Below, in pieces: positions 52,857 to 61,796 of a DNA stretch of 64,000 nucleotides. The notes under the pieces are model-generated. The model was not told the DNA's origin and ran no database searches. It was given only the letters and a program-made list of their open reading frames with translations. Source of the DNA: Sporosarcina beigongshangi (GTDB lineage Bacteria; Actinomycetota; Actinomycetes; Actinomycetales; Micrococcaceae); the NCBI RefSeq assembly GCF_016820535.1, contig NZ_JADHDY010000008.1, forward strand, positions 62,001 through 126,000, in the 5' to 3' direction. The position numbers and the translations under genes were made by a program. Each line of letters begins with the position of its first letter. Positions within the stretch are counted from its first letter, which is position 1.

Positions 52857-53339
52857 TCAGCGGATTGAATAGACCATTCCCATGCCTTCAAAGGCCAAGG
52901 AGGTGCTGAAGCCGGCAGCGGCAGCCAGGTAATGCTCCACGTAGCCGCGCCGGCTGTCCATGATGGTGGCCCAGTCGGGGGAGTGCATGGGCAGGCAGTG
53001 CTGGTACAGCTCCTGAAGGTCCGCCGTAGCCAGGTCCCCGGCGATGGCGCACACTTGCATCGGATCCAGCACCCGGTTGTACGGGTGGATCACCCCGTTG
53101 GAATACGTTGCGGCGCCGCGCACCAATTCGTAGGAAGGCCGGGGAGGGTCCTGCCCGCTCTCGCCCAACAGCATCTGCAAGTCCCGCCAGGCCTCGTCCA
53201 GGACCAGCGCCGTAGGGCAACCCCCGGAGGGAACCCACGACTCCCACAGCTCTCCGTCATCCAGCAGCGCCCCCGGATTCACCAAGGCCTCTCCCACCAT
53301 GAGCGCCGGCAGCGGCCGCGCAAAATACCTGATCTTCAT
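52857..53339 (-). CDS. DUF1877-like protein (YfbM type)
   Basis: A 160-residue protein with LVLDEAWRDLQMLLGES, ELVRGAATYSNGVIHPYNRVLDP and RRGYVEHYLAAAAGFSTSLAFE. The order matches DUF1877 proteins, where the L-D-K/E-A-W helix is diagnostic. These are related to polymorphic-toxin immunity proteins in some genomes. No toxin gene was seen beside it. Confidence 0.72.
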   Translation of the reverse strand: MKIRYFARPLPALMVGEALVNPGALLDDGELWESWVPSGGCPTALVLDEAWRDLQMLLGESGQDPPRPSYELVRGAATYSNGVIHPYNRVLDPMQVCAIAGDLATADLQELYQHCLPMHSPDWATIMDSRRGYVEHYLAAAAGFSTSLAFEGMGMVYSIR

Positions 53340-53430
53340 GAACCTATTTTTCCAGTGAAGCGGAAATCATGCCCAAAGTTATCCACAGCCCTGGGGAGTA
53401 TGCTCGCTACAGGAAACCAGTGGAGGAATC

Positions 53431-53895
53431 ATGTTTGGCCACAATGAAATTCCGCTCCCGCCGACGGCGCTCCTGGCCGCCGCGCTGCTGCAACGGCTCG
53501 CCCCGAAGAGCGGCAAAGCGGTGCCCGTGCGCCGAAGTGCCGCGGCTCTTCTGGCCGCGGTGTCCGCCACACTGCTGCTGGGCACGCTGGCCGTTTTTCG
53601 CAGGAGCAACACCACGGTGGATCCGACGGCGCCGCAAGAGTCCACCTCCCTGGTCACCACGGGCGCCAACCGCTTCACGCGCAATCCCATGTACCTCGGG
53701 ATGGCCGGGCTGCTCGCTGCACACGCCACATGGCGCGGGTCGTGGCAGGCCTGGCTGCCGGTGGCGGCTTTCGCCGCAAGCATCGACAAGTTCCAGGTTC
53801 CCCGGGAGGAGCGAGCGCTGCAGGAAAAGTTTGGCAGCGCCTACAACTACTACCGTTCGTCGGTTCCCCGCTGGTTGGGACCCAAGCGAAATTGA
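53431..53895 (+). CDS. isoprenylcysteine carboxyl methyltransferase-like membrane protein
   Basis: A 154-residue membrane protein with three to four helices and the ICMT/PEMT core: GANRFTRNPMYLGMAGLLAA, then EERALQEKFGSAYNYYRSSV, PRWLG. It probably methylates a lipid or protein acceptor using SAM; the substrate is unknown. AGGAATC precedes the ATG. Confidence 0.85.
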   Translation: MFGHNEIPLPPTALLAAALLQRLAPKSGKAVPVRRSAAALLAAVSATLLLGTLAVFRRSNTTVDPTAPQESTSLVTTGANRFTRNPMYLGMAGLLAAHATWRGSWQAWLPVAAFAASIDKFQVPREERALQEKFGSAYNYYRSSVPRWLGPKRN

Positions 53896-53920
53896 AGCCC
53901 CGGGCCGGGAATCGGAAGTC

Positions 53921-54295
53921 CTAGGCCTGAAGTGTACGCAGCACGCAGAACTCGTTGCCTTCAGGATCGGCCATGACCACCCAGGTCACGCCGTCGCCCT
54001 GTCCAATGTCCACACGGGTGGCGCCAAGCGCCTCAAGCCGGGCCACCTCGGCCTCCTGGTCTTCGGGGCGCAGGTCGAGGTGGAGCCTGTTCTTCACCGC
54101 CTTCTCCTCCGGCACCCGCAGGAACAGGAGATCGGGCAGGATGCCGAATTCAGGGCTTCCGGCAGGCGGCTGCAGTGCCACCTCGTCATCGTCGTCATCC
54201 TCGACGACCTGCCAGCCCAGCGCCTGGGCCCAAAACTCTGCGGTTTCCGCGGGCGTGAGGGAATCAATGGAGACGTTTTCAATGCGCATGGCCAT
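53921..54295 (-). CDS. VOC family protein (glyoxalase-like)
   Basis: About 124 residues: MRIENVSIDSLTPAETAEFW, AQALGWQVVE, RLHLDLRPEDQEAEVARLEAL and VVMADPEGNEFCVLR. This is the glyoxalase-like subtype common in actinobacteria. ATG 54295 or 54289 are both possible; the upstream open frame to 54457 is antisense to the DinB gene. Confidence 0.85.
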   Translation of the reverse strand: MAMRIENVSIDSLTPAETAEFWAQALGWQVVEDDDDDEVALQPPAGSPEFGILPDLLFLRVPEEKAVKNRLHLDLRPEDQEAEVARLEALGATRVDIGQGDGVTWVVMADPEGNEFCVLRTLQA

Positions 54296-54395
54296 TCGGC
54301 CATTCTGCCCTCCCGGACCGCCGTGTGGCCAGAGGTTGCGATGGAAATGTCCCAATGCGCACGCCACCGGGCCGGGCGTGTGGAAGAGTTGCGGC

Positions 54396-54932
54396 ATGGA
54401 CATGGATGAAGCAACGACCCCGGAACGTGCCGATGGACGGACAGGGCCGCCGTTCATGGCCGGGGACCGTGAATCACTGGAAACGTGGCTGGAATTCTAC
54501 CGCCAGACACTGCCATGGAAAGTCGGCGGGATGACCGCCGAGCAGCTGTGCCGCGCCGCCATCCCGCCCTCGACCCTGACCCTGGCCGGAATCGTCCGCC
54601 ACCTGACCGACGTGGAACGCTATTGGTTTTCCAATGTGGTTGCCGGGACACAGGAATTGGCCCGCTACCGTTCAGCCGATCCCGATGCTGACTTCACCGA
54701 ACACAGCGAGGCCACGGCACTTGCCGATGTCCGGGCCTACACAGAGGAACTTGACCGCGTGCGCGTCCACGCCGCCGGCGTGAAGGATCTGGATGCGCCG
54801 CTGGCCGGACTCCGGCGCGGGCAGGAAATCAACTTGCGCTGGGTATACACGCACATGATCGAGGAGTACGCCCGCCACCTGGGGCATGCCGACCTGCTGC
54901 GCGAATGCATCGACGGGACCACCGGCTACTGA
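54396..54932 (+). CDS. DinB family protein (DUF664)
   Basis: A 178-residue four-helix protein: SLETWLEFYRQTLPWKVGGM, LTLAGIVRHLTDVERYWFS, and RWVYTHMIEEYARHLGHADL, where the three His positions of the metal-binding DinB fold are visible. Family members are thiol-dependent or metal-dependent enzymes, often mycothiol-linked; the substrate is unknown. GGAAGAG precedes the ATG. Confidence 0.87.
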   Translation: MDMDEATTPERADGRTGPPFMAGDRESLETWLEFYRQTLPWKVGGMTAEQLCRAAIPPSTLTLAGIVRHLTDVERYWFSNVVAGTQELARYRSADPDADFTEHSEATALADVRAYTEELDRVRVHAAGVKDLDAPLAGLRRGQEINLRWVYTHMIEEYARHLGHADLLRECIDGTTGY

Positions 54933-55196
54933 CGTGCCCCGGCCGGCCACTGGTCGAACCGCCGGCCGGCGGCGCAGGCCGGGCGACGCCGTCGGGCGTT
55001 GAAAAAGCAAGACGGCCAGGCGCCGCGAAAACGCTGAGGCAATTGCCACATTCATCCGTAAGGACAAGGACTTTCCCAGCCTGGCAGGGATGCGCTGGGG
55101 TACTGTGGACAACAGGCTTTTTACCGGGACAGCCGGGACGTGCAGGACGCCGTCGACGTTCCGAAACCCATTGACGCTTGAGAACCTGGAGGTGGA

Positions 55197-57017
55197 ATGC
55201 GCCGCGGTCGCATTTCCAAAGTAGTGGCCACGGCCGTGGCAGCAGCACTGGCACTGGCGGCCTGTACGGGGACGCCCCCGGCGCCGGACAAGACGGCAAC
55301 GGTCTCGGCAACTTCCTCCGGAGGCAATGTCACGGTGCTGGAATCGGCGCCGTTCACTTCCTTCAACGATGCCAGCGTCACGGGGAAGACACTGACCAAC
55401 ACGCGCATCGCCTGGGCCACGCACACGGGGTTCAACACGGTGGATGACGCACTGAAGATCGTCAAGAATGAAGACTTTGGCAAGTACGAAAAAGTCAAGG
55501 ACGATCCGCTGACCATCAAGTACACGGTCAACGACGGAGTGCAGTGGTCCGACGGTGCCCCGGTCAGCGCCGACGACCTGCTCCTGCAGTGGGCGGCCAT
55601 GTCCGGCTATTTCAACGATGCCACCCTGGATGAGAAGTTTGCCGTCACGAGCGGCACCGCCTACTTCCACGTTGCCGGCGACACCGCGGGCCTGGCGAAA
55701 ACCGAGCTGCCGGTCATCAGCAACGACCGCAAGACCCTCACCCTGACCTACACCACGCCGTTTTCAGACTGGGAAACTGCGCTGGGCTCCACCGTCACCA
55801 TCCCCGCCCACATCGTGGCCGCCCGCGCCGGCCTCGCCGACGCCCCCGCACTCAGCGCACTCCTTGAGGACCTGCCGAAGGGCGACCCGTCCAAACCGGT
55901 CCCGCCGAACCCCACGCTGCGCAAGGTCGCCGATTTCTGGAACACCGGCTTTGACACCAACACCATGCCCGATCCCTCGCTGGCGCTGTCCAACGGCCCG
56001 TATCTGGTCAAGGGCATCACCGCCGGGAAGGAGCTGGTGCTGACCCGCAACATGGACTTCGCCTGGGGCCCGGCGCCCAAGCTGGACACCCTGACGGTCC
56101 ACTACCAGGCCGATCCGGACAAGCAGGTGGCAGCGCTTGCGGACCAGACCGCGGACGTCATCTCGCCCCCGCCCTCCGCGGAGCGGCTCACGGCGCTGAC
56201 GGATTTGTCCTCCAGCGGCGTGCAGGTCCAGGAAAGCCAGGGCCTGGCCTTTGACCAGCTGGTGCTGAACTTCCAGGGCGTCTTTGCCGAGCAGGACCTT
56301 CGCACCGCGTTCCTGTACACGGTGCCGCGGCAGAAGATCGCCGATGAGGTGGCCGTGCCGCTGGACCCCAACGCGCAGGTGCTCAATTCCTTCATGTTCC
56401 GGCCCGTCCAGGTTCCATACAAGGAGTCCGCCGGCAGCAATGGCAGCAATCAGTTCCCTGCCGACGGAGCCGTGAACGCCGCGCCCGGCAAGACCAGCAT
56501 GGACAAGGCCAAGGACCTGCTCGACGGCGCCCGGCCCACCGTGCGCATTCTTTACAACAAGGACGACGCCGACCGGGTCGCCGAATACTCGCTCATCGCC
56601 GCCGCGGCCACCGAAGCCGGCTTCAGTGTCACCGATTCCGGGCGCGACGCCACCCAGTGGCTTTCGGCGCTGCACGACGGGGCATTCGACGTTGCACTGT
56701 ACGGCTGGACGGCCCAGGCTGCCGGCTCCAGCCAGGTGCCGCAGATCTACCGGACCGGGGCAGTCTCCAACCTCAACAACTTTTCCAACCCCGTAGTTGA
56801 CCAGCTCACGGATGAGCTGGCAGTGAACCCCGACTCCGCCAAGCAAGACGCACTGAAAATGCAGCTCGACAAGCTGGTTTTTGAGGCCGGATACGGCTTG
56901 CCGCTGTTCCAGCGTTCCGTCTTGAGCGCCACCGGAAAGCATGTCTCAGGTGTGGCACCCTCGCCCCTGGAACTGGGGCCGTGGCACAGCGTGTCACAGT
57001 GGCAGTACACCGGATAG
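55197..57017 (+). CDS. ABC transporter substrate-binding lipoprotein (SBP_bac_5, oligopeptide type)
   Basis: A 606-residue exported lipoprotein (signal ending LALAACTG). It contains IKYTVNDGVQWSDGAPVSADD, NGPYLVKGITAGKELVLTRN and DVALYGWTAQAAGSSQVPQIY, the expected blocks of the oligopeptide/nickel-binding family. It should bind a peptide or similar ligand outside the membrane for an ABC importer. No permease or ATPase of that type is adjacent; the ABC genes at 57971 are exporter type. GGAGG lies six bases before the ATG. Confidence 0.9.
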   Translation: MRRGRISKVVATAVAAALALAACTGTPPAPDKTATVSATSSGGNVTVLESAPFTSFNDASVTGKTLTNTRIAWATHTGFNTVDDALKIVKNEDFGKYEKVKDDPLTIKYTVNDGVQWSDGAPVSADDLLLQWAAMSGYFNDATLDEKFAVTSGTAYFHVAGDTAGLAKTELPVISNDRKTLTLTYTTPFSDWETALGSTVTIPAHIVAARAGLADAPALSALLEDLPKGDPSKPVPPNPTLRKVADFWNTGFDTNTMPDPSLALSNGPYLVKGITAGKELVLTRNMDFAWGPAPKLDTLTVHYQADPDKQVAALADQTADVISPPPSAERLTALTDLSSSGVQVQESQGLAFDQLVLNFQGVFAEQDLRTAFLYTVPRQKIADEVAVPLDPNAQVLNSFMFRPVQVPYKESAGSNGSNQFPADGAVNAAPGKTSMDKAKDLLDGARPTVRILYNKDDADRVAEYSLIAAAATEAGFSVTDSGRDATQWLSALHDGAFDVALYGWTAQAAGSSQVPQIYRTGAVSNLNNFSNPVVDQLTDELAVNPDSAKQDALKMQLDKLVFEAGYGLPLFQRSVLSATGKHVSGVAPSPLELGPWHSVSQWQYTG

Positions 57018-57041
57018 CCGCGTTGGCGGCCCGCCGGGGAG

Positions 57042-57515
57042 TTGTCCCCATGGAGGGTGCAGCCTGACGCCTACAGCTCCAAGAACCGGTGGCCCTCCCA
57101 CATGCGGCCCACGCTGCGTACGGCCGCCGGCCGCCCAGGTGGCGGTCCCCAAATCAGCAACCCGGACGACACACTGGACGGCGATGCCTGGATGGACCCA
57201 CGCCTGGCCGGTCCCAAGGAACTTTCCGCCATGATGGCCAAGCTCGCCAACACCGTGACGTTGGGTGGCCGGGCCCTTGGCTGTGTGGGCGTCGTTCTCG
57301 GTGACTTGGACATGGCCTCGGGTGTTGCCAACGGGACGGATTCCGGTGCGGTCATCGCGGCCACAACGTCTGTGATTGGGGCGCCGCTCGGCATTGCCAC
57401 CGGCGCCGTCGGCCTCCTGCGGGGCGCTGCCTCCATGCTTTCTGGCGATATCCCCGTGGCCAAGCGCATCACAGACGACCGAGGCTGGCTGGGAGGCTTG
57501 ACTGGCATCAAGTAA
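57042..57515 (+). CDS. hypothetical protein, possibly a remnant
   Basis: A 157-residue frame with TTG start. After a low-complexity start it has a Gly/Ala-rich hydrophobic part (TLGGRALGCVGVVLGDLDMA, GAPLGIATGAVGLLRGA) and ends in RGWLGGLTGIK. This resembles a linker between secretion and toxin domains, but no toxin domain follows. ATG 57192 is another possible start. Function unknown. Confidence 0.4.
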   Translation: MSPWRVQPDAYSSKNRWPSHMRPTLRTAAGRPGGGPQISNPDDTLDGDAWMDPRLAGPKELSAMMAKLANTVTLGGRALGCVGVVLGDLDMASGVANGTDSGAVIAATTSVIGAPLGIATGAVGLLRGAASMLSGDIPVAKRITDDRGWLGGLTGIK

Positions 57516-57841
57516 CCACGCCACGAGATCCTCGCGCTGCAGGGCGACGCCGAGATCATTGCCCGGATCCTGGCCAGCGGCCACACGTGGTACCAGGTTG
57601 CCCGGGTGGGGCAGGAACAGTCCGCGCTTCCCACCTACGTGGTTGAATCTGGGGTGCCAGGGCCGCCTTTCTGCTGCAGCCGCTGAACGAATACATTTGC
57701 GTGCCACTTCGCGAACTGGACGGCCCTGCCGGTTCGGCAGTCCTGCTCCTGGGCTTCTACCGGATCCGCCAGTTCATGCGCAACTGCAGCGAACTGTACA
57801 CGCGCCGGCTGGCCAGGCACCCCGGCAAATTCTCCCAAATT
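57516..57841 (+). pseudogene. decayed coding sequence, unknown
   Basis: Two short frames look protein-like: around 57539-57684 (LQGDAEIIARILASGHTWYQ, then VARVGQEQSALPTYVVESG) and, in another frame, 57701-57841 (VPLRELDGPAGSAVLLLG, then FYRIRQFMRNCSELYTRR). No intact gene or start fits them. They follow the hypothetical gene at 57042 and may be pieces of the same broken locus. The 57842-57970 remainder holds a hairpin repeat. Confidence 0.35.
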
Positions 57842-57889
57842 ACGACGGCGGCAGGTGCCTTTCCAGCGCAAGGCCCCTGCCGCCGTCGT
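57842..57889. repeat. intergenic hairpin repeat, copy 4 (with T run)
   Basis: Perfect 14-bp stem: ACGACGGCGGCAGG (57842-57855) and CCTGCCGCCGTCGT (57876-57889), then ACTTTTGTGG. It has the form of a rho-independent terminator and matches copy 5 at 61527. Confidence 0.7.
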
Positions 57890-57970
57890 ACTTTTGTGGC
57901 AGGTTGTCACAGCCGCCAACCATGACATTTTGCACTTCCGGCGCCGGATCGGGGCCACCAGACTGGAACC

Positions 57971-58930
57971 ATGGAAACCACGATTCAACAGCAGCAGGCC
58001 CGTGGCGGCCCGGACCAGGCCGAACCGGCGCTGGCCATGGAGGCCGTCAGGAAGACTTTTCGCACCGCACAGGGGCCGCTCGAGGCGGTGGCGGGGATCG
58101 ACCTCCGTGTGGGTGCGGGCGAGATCGTGGCCTTTCTGGGGCCCAATGGCGCAGGGAAAACCACCTCAATTGACATGATGTTGGGGCTGGCAGTGCCCAC
58201 ATCCGGACGCGTCAGCGTATTCGGCAAGGATCCCCGGGAGGCAGTTGCGGCGGGGGAGGTGTCCGCTGTTCTCCAGACCGGCGGGCTGCTGCGGGACTTG
58301 ACGGTGCGAGAAACCGTGACAGCCATCGCCGCACTCCACGGGGCCAAGGACCGCGTGGACGCCGTCATGGAGCGCACCGACATCAGCGGGCTGGCCAAAC
58401 GCAAAGTCTCAAAGTGTTCCGGGGGCGAGCAGCAGCGGCTAAAGTTTGCGCTGGCACTGCTGCCGGACCCCCGCCTGCTGGTCCTCGACGAGCCGACTGC
58501 AGGCATGGATGTTTCGGCGCGGCACGCTTTCTGGGACACCATGCGGGCCGACGCCCTGGAGGGGCGGACCGTGCTGTTCGCGACGCACTACCTGGAGGAG
58601 GCCCAGGACTTTGCCGAACGGACGGTGCTGATCGGTGCAGGCAAGGTCCTCGCCGACGGACCCACCGCGAAACTGCGGGAGATGACGGGCGGCCGGGTTG
58701 TCAGCGCCACGCTCCCTGAAGGCCGGCCGGTCGCAGCCGCAGTGGCTGAGCTGGAGCTGCTGGAGCGCGTCGCCTCGGTGCGGCTGTCGGGACGGCGGGT
58801 CCACGTGACCGGGCCCGATTCCGATGCCGCCGCCCGCCTGCTGCTGGGGCCGCTGGGCGCCACAGACCTGGAAATCGCCGCACCCACACTGGACGCCGCA
58901 TTCATGGAACTGACCGGAGCCGCATCATGA
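57971..58930 (+). CDS. ABC-2 type exporter ATP-binding protein
   Basis: A 319-residue ATPase: Walker A GPNGAGKTT, signature CSGGEQQR, Walker B LLVLDEPTAGMD, H-loop ATHYLEEAQD. It also has the C-terminal domain of DrrA-like exporters. It is the first gene of a four-gene operon with permease, sensor kinase and response regulator. The permease start overlaps its stop by four bases (ATGA, 58927-58930). Confidence 0.93.
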   Translation: METTIQQQQARGGPDQAEPALAMEAVRKTFRTAQGPLEAVAGIDLRVGAGEIVAFLGPNGAGKTTSIDMMLGLAVPTSGRVSVFGKDPREAVAAGEVSAVLQTGGLLRDLTVRETVTAIAALHGAKDRVDAVMERTDISGLAKRKVSKCSGGEQQRLKFALALLPDPRLLVLDEPTAGMDVSARHAFWDTMRADALEGRTVLFATHYLEEAQDFAERTVLIGAGKVLADGPTAKLREMTGGRVVSATLPEGRPVAAAVAELELLERVASVRLSGRRVHVTGPDSDAAARLLLGPLGATDLEIAAPTLDAAFMELTGAAS

Positions 58931-59682
58931 ACCCCACCTATGTCCGCATTGAACTCGCGCGCCAGAGCCGGGACATCGGCAACTTGATGTTCACGGTGGG
59001 CCTGCCCGCCGTCATGTACCTGCTCTTTGGGAACATGTTCGGCGGCGGGTCGGCACAGGCCGGCAGCGGCAACGTGAAGTTTTACATCATGGTCTCCATG
59101 GCCGCCTATGGCGCGGCCGTCGCCACCACAGGAATCGCCGGGACGGCCGCCGCGGAAAACATGCTGGGCTGGGGGAGGCAGATTGCGCTGACACCCATGA
59201 AGCCGAGCGGCTTCATCCAGTCCAAGGTGGCCGTGGCACTCACCATTGCCGCCGCGGCGGCCGGGGTGGTCTTCATCGTGGGCGCCGCCACGGGTGCGCA
59301 GGCGGACAGCTGGTCCGTGTGGGTCCTGAGCTATGCCATCGCGGTGGCAGGCTCCGCCGTGTTCGCACTCTATGGCATGGGAGTGGGGATGAGCTTCAAG
59401 TCAGAGACGGCCATCAACGTGGCCGGCGGGGTGCTCGTGTTCTTTGCGTTCTTCGGCAACGTGTTCCTGCCGTTGAGCGGCACCATGCTGGAGATTGCCC
59501 GCTTTACGCCCATGTACGGCTTCGTGGGGCTGGCCCGCTGGCCACTGTTGGAAGGTGCAGTTGCAACTCCCGGGGCCACGGCCGATTCATTCTGGTGGCT
59601 TGTGGCTAACCTTGTTGGATGGGCACTGATCTTTATGGCACTGGCACTTTGGGCGATGCGGAGAACCCGGTCACGCCAGTGA
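58927..59682 (+). CDS. ABC-2 type exporter permease
   Basis: A 251-residue membrane protein with about six helices, including NLMFTVGLPAVMYLLFGNMF and ALTIAAAAAGVVFIVGAATG. It is the membrane half of the exporter. Its stop overlaps the kinase start by four bases (GTGA). Confidence 0.9.
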   Translation: MNPTYVRIELARQSRDIGNLMFTVGLPAVMYLLFGNMFGGGSAQAGSGNVKFYIMVSMAAYGAAVATTGIAGTAAAENMLGWGRQIALTPMKPSGFIQSKVAVALTIAAAAAGVVFIVGAATGAQADSWSVWVLSYAIAVAGSAVFALYGMGVGMSFKSETAINVAGGVLVFFAFFGNVFLPLSGTMLEIARFTPMYGFVGLARWPLLEGAVATPGATADSFWWLVANLVGWALIFMALALWAMRRTRSRQ

Positions 59683-60875
59683 ACGGGTCCGTGCCGGCGT
59701 ACGCGCCTTTGCACTCGAAGGCCGCTCCGGACGGCGGGGCACTGCCAGGTGCAGGCCCGGCCCCGGCCGAACCCGGCCCGGCAGCCCCTGCCGGGGGAGT
59801 CGGCGAATGGCGCTTTTGGACGGACTACGGCTTCCTGCTGTCCGCGTTCTGGGTGGTGTTCCTGGTCTTCCCTGTTCTGGCCATTGCACTCTCCGGCCTG
59901 CCGCCGGGGCTCTCCATCCTCGGATATGCCCTCATTGCAGCCTTCGGCTCAACCTATCTCTACGCGTTTTACCGCGACCGCAGCGACCTGGGATCCTGCC
60001 TCCACGGGACCCCCACGGCACAGCGCTGCTTCTGGATCCTGTTGGGAGTCAGCGCCGCCGGGATTCCCCTGCTGGGCGTCAACACCCTGGGCTATTCGCC
60101 GTTCATCATCAGCTATGCGGCATACCTGCTGTCGCGGCGGACCATGTGGTGGACCACTTCCACCACCTTGGTGGCCTCAGTGGCGGTGGCTGTCGGCACC
60201 GGGCAGGTCCAGGGGTTCGCCTTTCTGCTGGGCATCCTGTTCGTCCTGGCCATCGTCAACGCCCTCACCACCACGCTGATCAGGCGCGGCACCACCGAGG
60301 CTCAACTGCAGATGGAGAACCTGAAGCTGATGGAACAGGAACGCATGGCACGGGACGTCCACGACGCCCTTGGCCACTCGCTGACCGCCGTGGGCCTCAA
60401 GGCGCAGCTGGCCCAACGGCTCCTCGACACGGACATCGAGGCCGCGCGGGCAGAGCTGGAGCAGATCCGCGCCCTGACGGTTGATGCGATGGACTCCATC
60501 CGGGCCACGGTGGGCGGCACCCGCCGGACAACCCCGGAGGAGGAACTGGCGGCGGTCCGGTCCGCCCTGGACGACGCCGGCGTGCGGACAGTCACCACCG
60601 GAACGCCCGTGGACTGCGCCCCAGAGCACGCCACGGCACTGTCCTGGATCCTCCGGGAAGCCGTGACCAACGTGGTGCGCCACGCCCATGCCACCACCTG
60701 CTGGATTACCTTCGGCCCCACAAGCCTCAGCATTGAGGACGACGGCGACTCACCCACCGGCGCGACTGAAGGCAACGGCATCCGCGGCATGCGCGAACGG
60801 GCCCGGCTGCACGGGGCCCGCTGTGAATTTGGCGTCTCCGACCACGGCGGCGCCCGGGTGGAGCTTTCATGGTGA
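59679..60875 (+). CDS. sensor histidine kinase (DesK/LiaS type)
   Basis: A 398-residue kinase. A Pro/Ala/Gly-rich start (1-40) is followed by about five membrane helices (about 45-200). The HisKA_3 domain (ERMARDVHDALGHSLTAVGL, the His in VHDALGH) and an HATPase domain (LSIEDDGD, GNGIRGMRERA) complete it. It should phosphorylate the partner regulator in response to an envelope or drug signal. The upstream in-frame ATG at 59619 overlaps the permease. The gene overlaps the regulator gene by seven bases. Confidence 0.92.
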   Translation: MNGSVPAYAPLHSKAAPDGGALPGAGPAPAEPGPAAPAGGVGEWRFWTDYGFLLSAFWVVFLVFPVLAIALSGLPPGLSILGYALIAAFGSTYLYAFYRDRSDLGSCLHGTPTAQRCFWILLGVSAAGIPLLGVNTLGYSPFIISYAAYLLSRRTMWWTTSTTLVASVAVAVGTGQVQGFAFLLGILFVLAIVNALTTTLIRRGTTEAQLQMENLKLMEQERMARDVHDALGHSLTAVGLKAQLAQRLLDTDIEAARAELEQIRALTVDAMDSIRATVGGTRRTTPEEELAAVRSALDDAGVRTVTTGTPVDCAPEHATALSWILREAVTNVVRHAHATTCWITFGPTSLSIEDDGDSPTGATEGNGIRGMRERARLHGARCEFGVSDHGGARVELSW

Positions 60876-61495
60876 GCCTCCCGGACACGACCATCCGCGT
60901 GCTGCTCGCCGACGACCAGGCACTCGTCCGCGGCGCGCTCGCAGCCCTGCTCGACATGGAACCGGACATCACGGTGGCGGCCCAGGCCGGCAGCGGGGCG
61001 GAGGTGCTCGCGTTGGCCACGGCGCACCGGGTGGACGTGGCGCTGCTCGACATCCAGATGCCCGGCATGGACGGGCTGCAGGCTGCGGCGCAGCTGAGGG
61101 ACCACCTCCCCGGCTGCAAGGTCCTGATGGTGACCACCTTCGACCGGCCCGGCTACCTGCGGGCCGCCCTCGACGCCGGAGCCTGCGGATTCCTGGTCAA
61201 GGACACCCCGTCGGAGGAACTCGCCGCGGCCGTGCGCCGCGTCCATTCCGGCGGCCGTGTGGTGGACCCGCAGCTCGCTGAACGGTCGCGGGGGCACGGC
61301 GAGAACCCGCTGACCGAGCGCGAACGCCAGGTGCTCAGCCGCGCCCGGGCCGGCACTCCGGTGGCCCAAATTGCGGCCGGGCTGTTTCTCAGCGTGGGCA
61401 CCGTGCGCAACCACCTCTCCAGCGCCATTGGCAAGACCGGTGCCGCCAACCGGATTGAGGCGGCCCACGTGGCGCACGCGCAGGGCTGGATCTGA
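60869..61495 (+). CDS. response regulator, NarL/LuxR family
   Basis: A 208-residue regulator. The receiver domain has the acidic pocket LLADDQ, the phospho-Asp in LLDIQMPGMDG and the Lys in FLVKDTP. The C-terminal LuxR HTH is ENPLTERERQVLSRARAG, then PVAQIAAGLFLSVGTVRNHL. It is the last gene of the ABC-kinase-regulator operon and probably activates that operon. Hairpin repeat copy 5 follows. Confidence 0.94.
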   Translation: MVSLPDTTIRVLLADDQALVRGALAALLDMEPDITVAAQAGSGAEVLALATAHRVDVALLDIQMPGMDGLQAAAQLRDHLPGCKVLMVTTFDRPGYLRAALDAGACGFLVKDTPSEELAAAVRRVHSGGRVVDPQLAERSRGHGENPLTERERQVLSRARAGTPVAQIAAGLFLSVGTVRNHLSSAIGKTGAANRIEAAHVAHAQGWI

Positions 61496-61526
61496 GCTCC
61501 ACCGCCGCTTTTGCACGTTTCCAGGG

Positions 61527-61575
61527 ACGACGGCGGCAGGTGACTTTCGTCACGTACGCCACCCGCCGCCGTCGT
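61527..61575. repeat. intergenic hairpin repeat, copy 5 (with T run)
   Basis: ACGACGGCGGCAGGTG (61527-61542), about 16 bases, then CACCCGCCGCCGTCGT with ACTTTTTTGGG after it. One mismatch in a stem of about 15 pairs. It is placed like a terminator for the upstream four-gene operon. Confidence 0.7.
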
Positions 61576-61678
61576 ACTTTTTTGGGAAAAACCGCAGGTG
61601 AGGGGCACCGCGGCGCCGGACGGCGGCGGGACCGGGCAGAAAAAGTGGCGCCCATGGGATAAAGTGGCTAGGCCGTAT

Positions 61679-61707
61679 TTGTCGGTTCGACTAGAATAGT
61701 GTTATCT
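61679..61707 (+). promoter_or_regulatory. promoter candidate of typA
   Basis: -35-like TTGTCG (61679-61684), 17 bases, -10-like TTATCT (61702-61707). The ATG of typA is 89 bases further, so the mRNA would carry a leader. Confidence 0.4.
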
Positions 61708-61796
61708 GCCGATTCTTCACGGCCAACCATCAATGTGACTTTCTGCTTTGCCCTTCCGGGCCTGCAGCCGGGCCCAACTGAAACGAGTCTTCACGA

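Noticed and set aside
52184-52891. 235-codon open frame on the minus strand over the VOC and DUF4177 genes
   Set aside because: No recognisable domain; it is antisense to two genes with clear families, as expected in GC-rich DNA.
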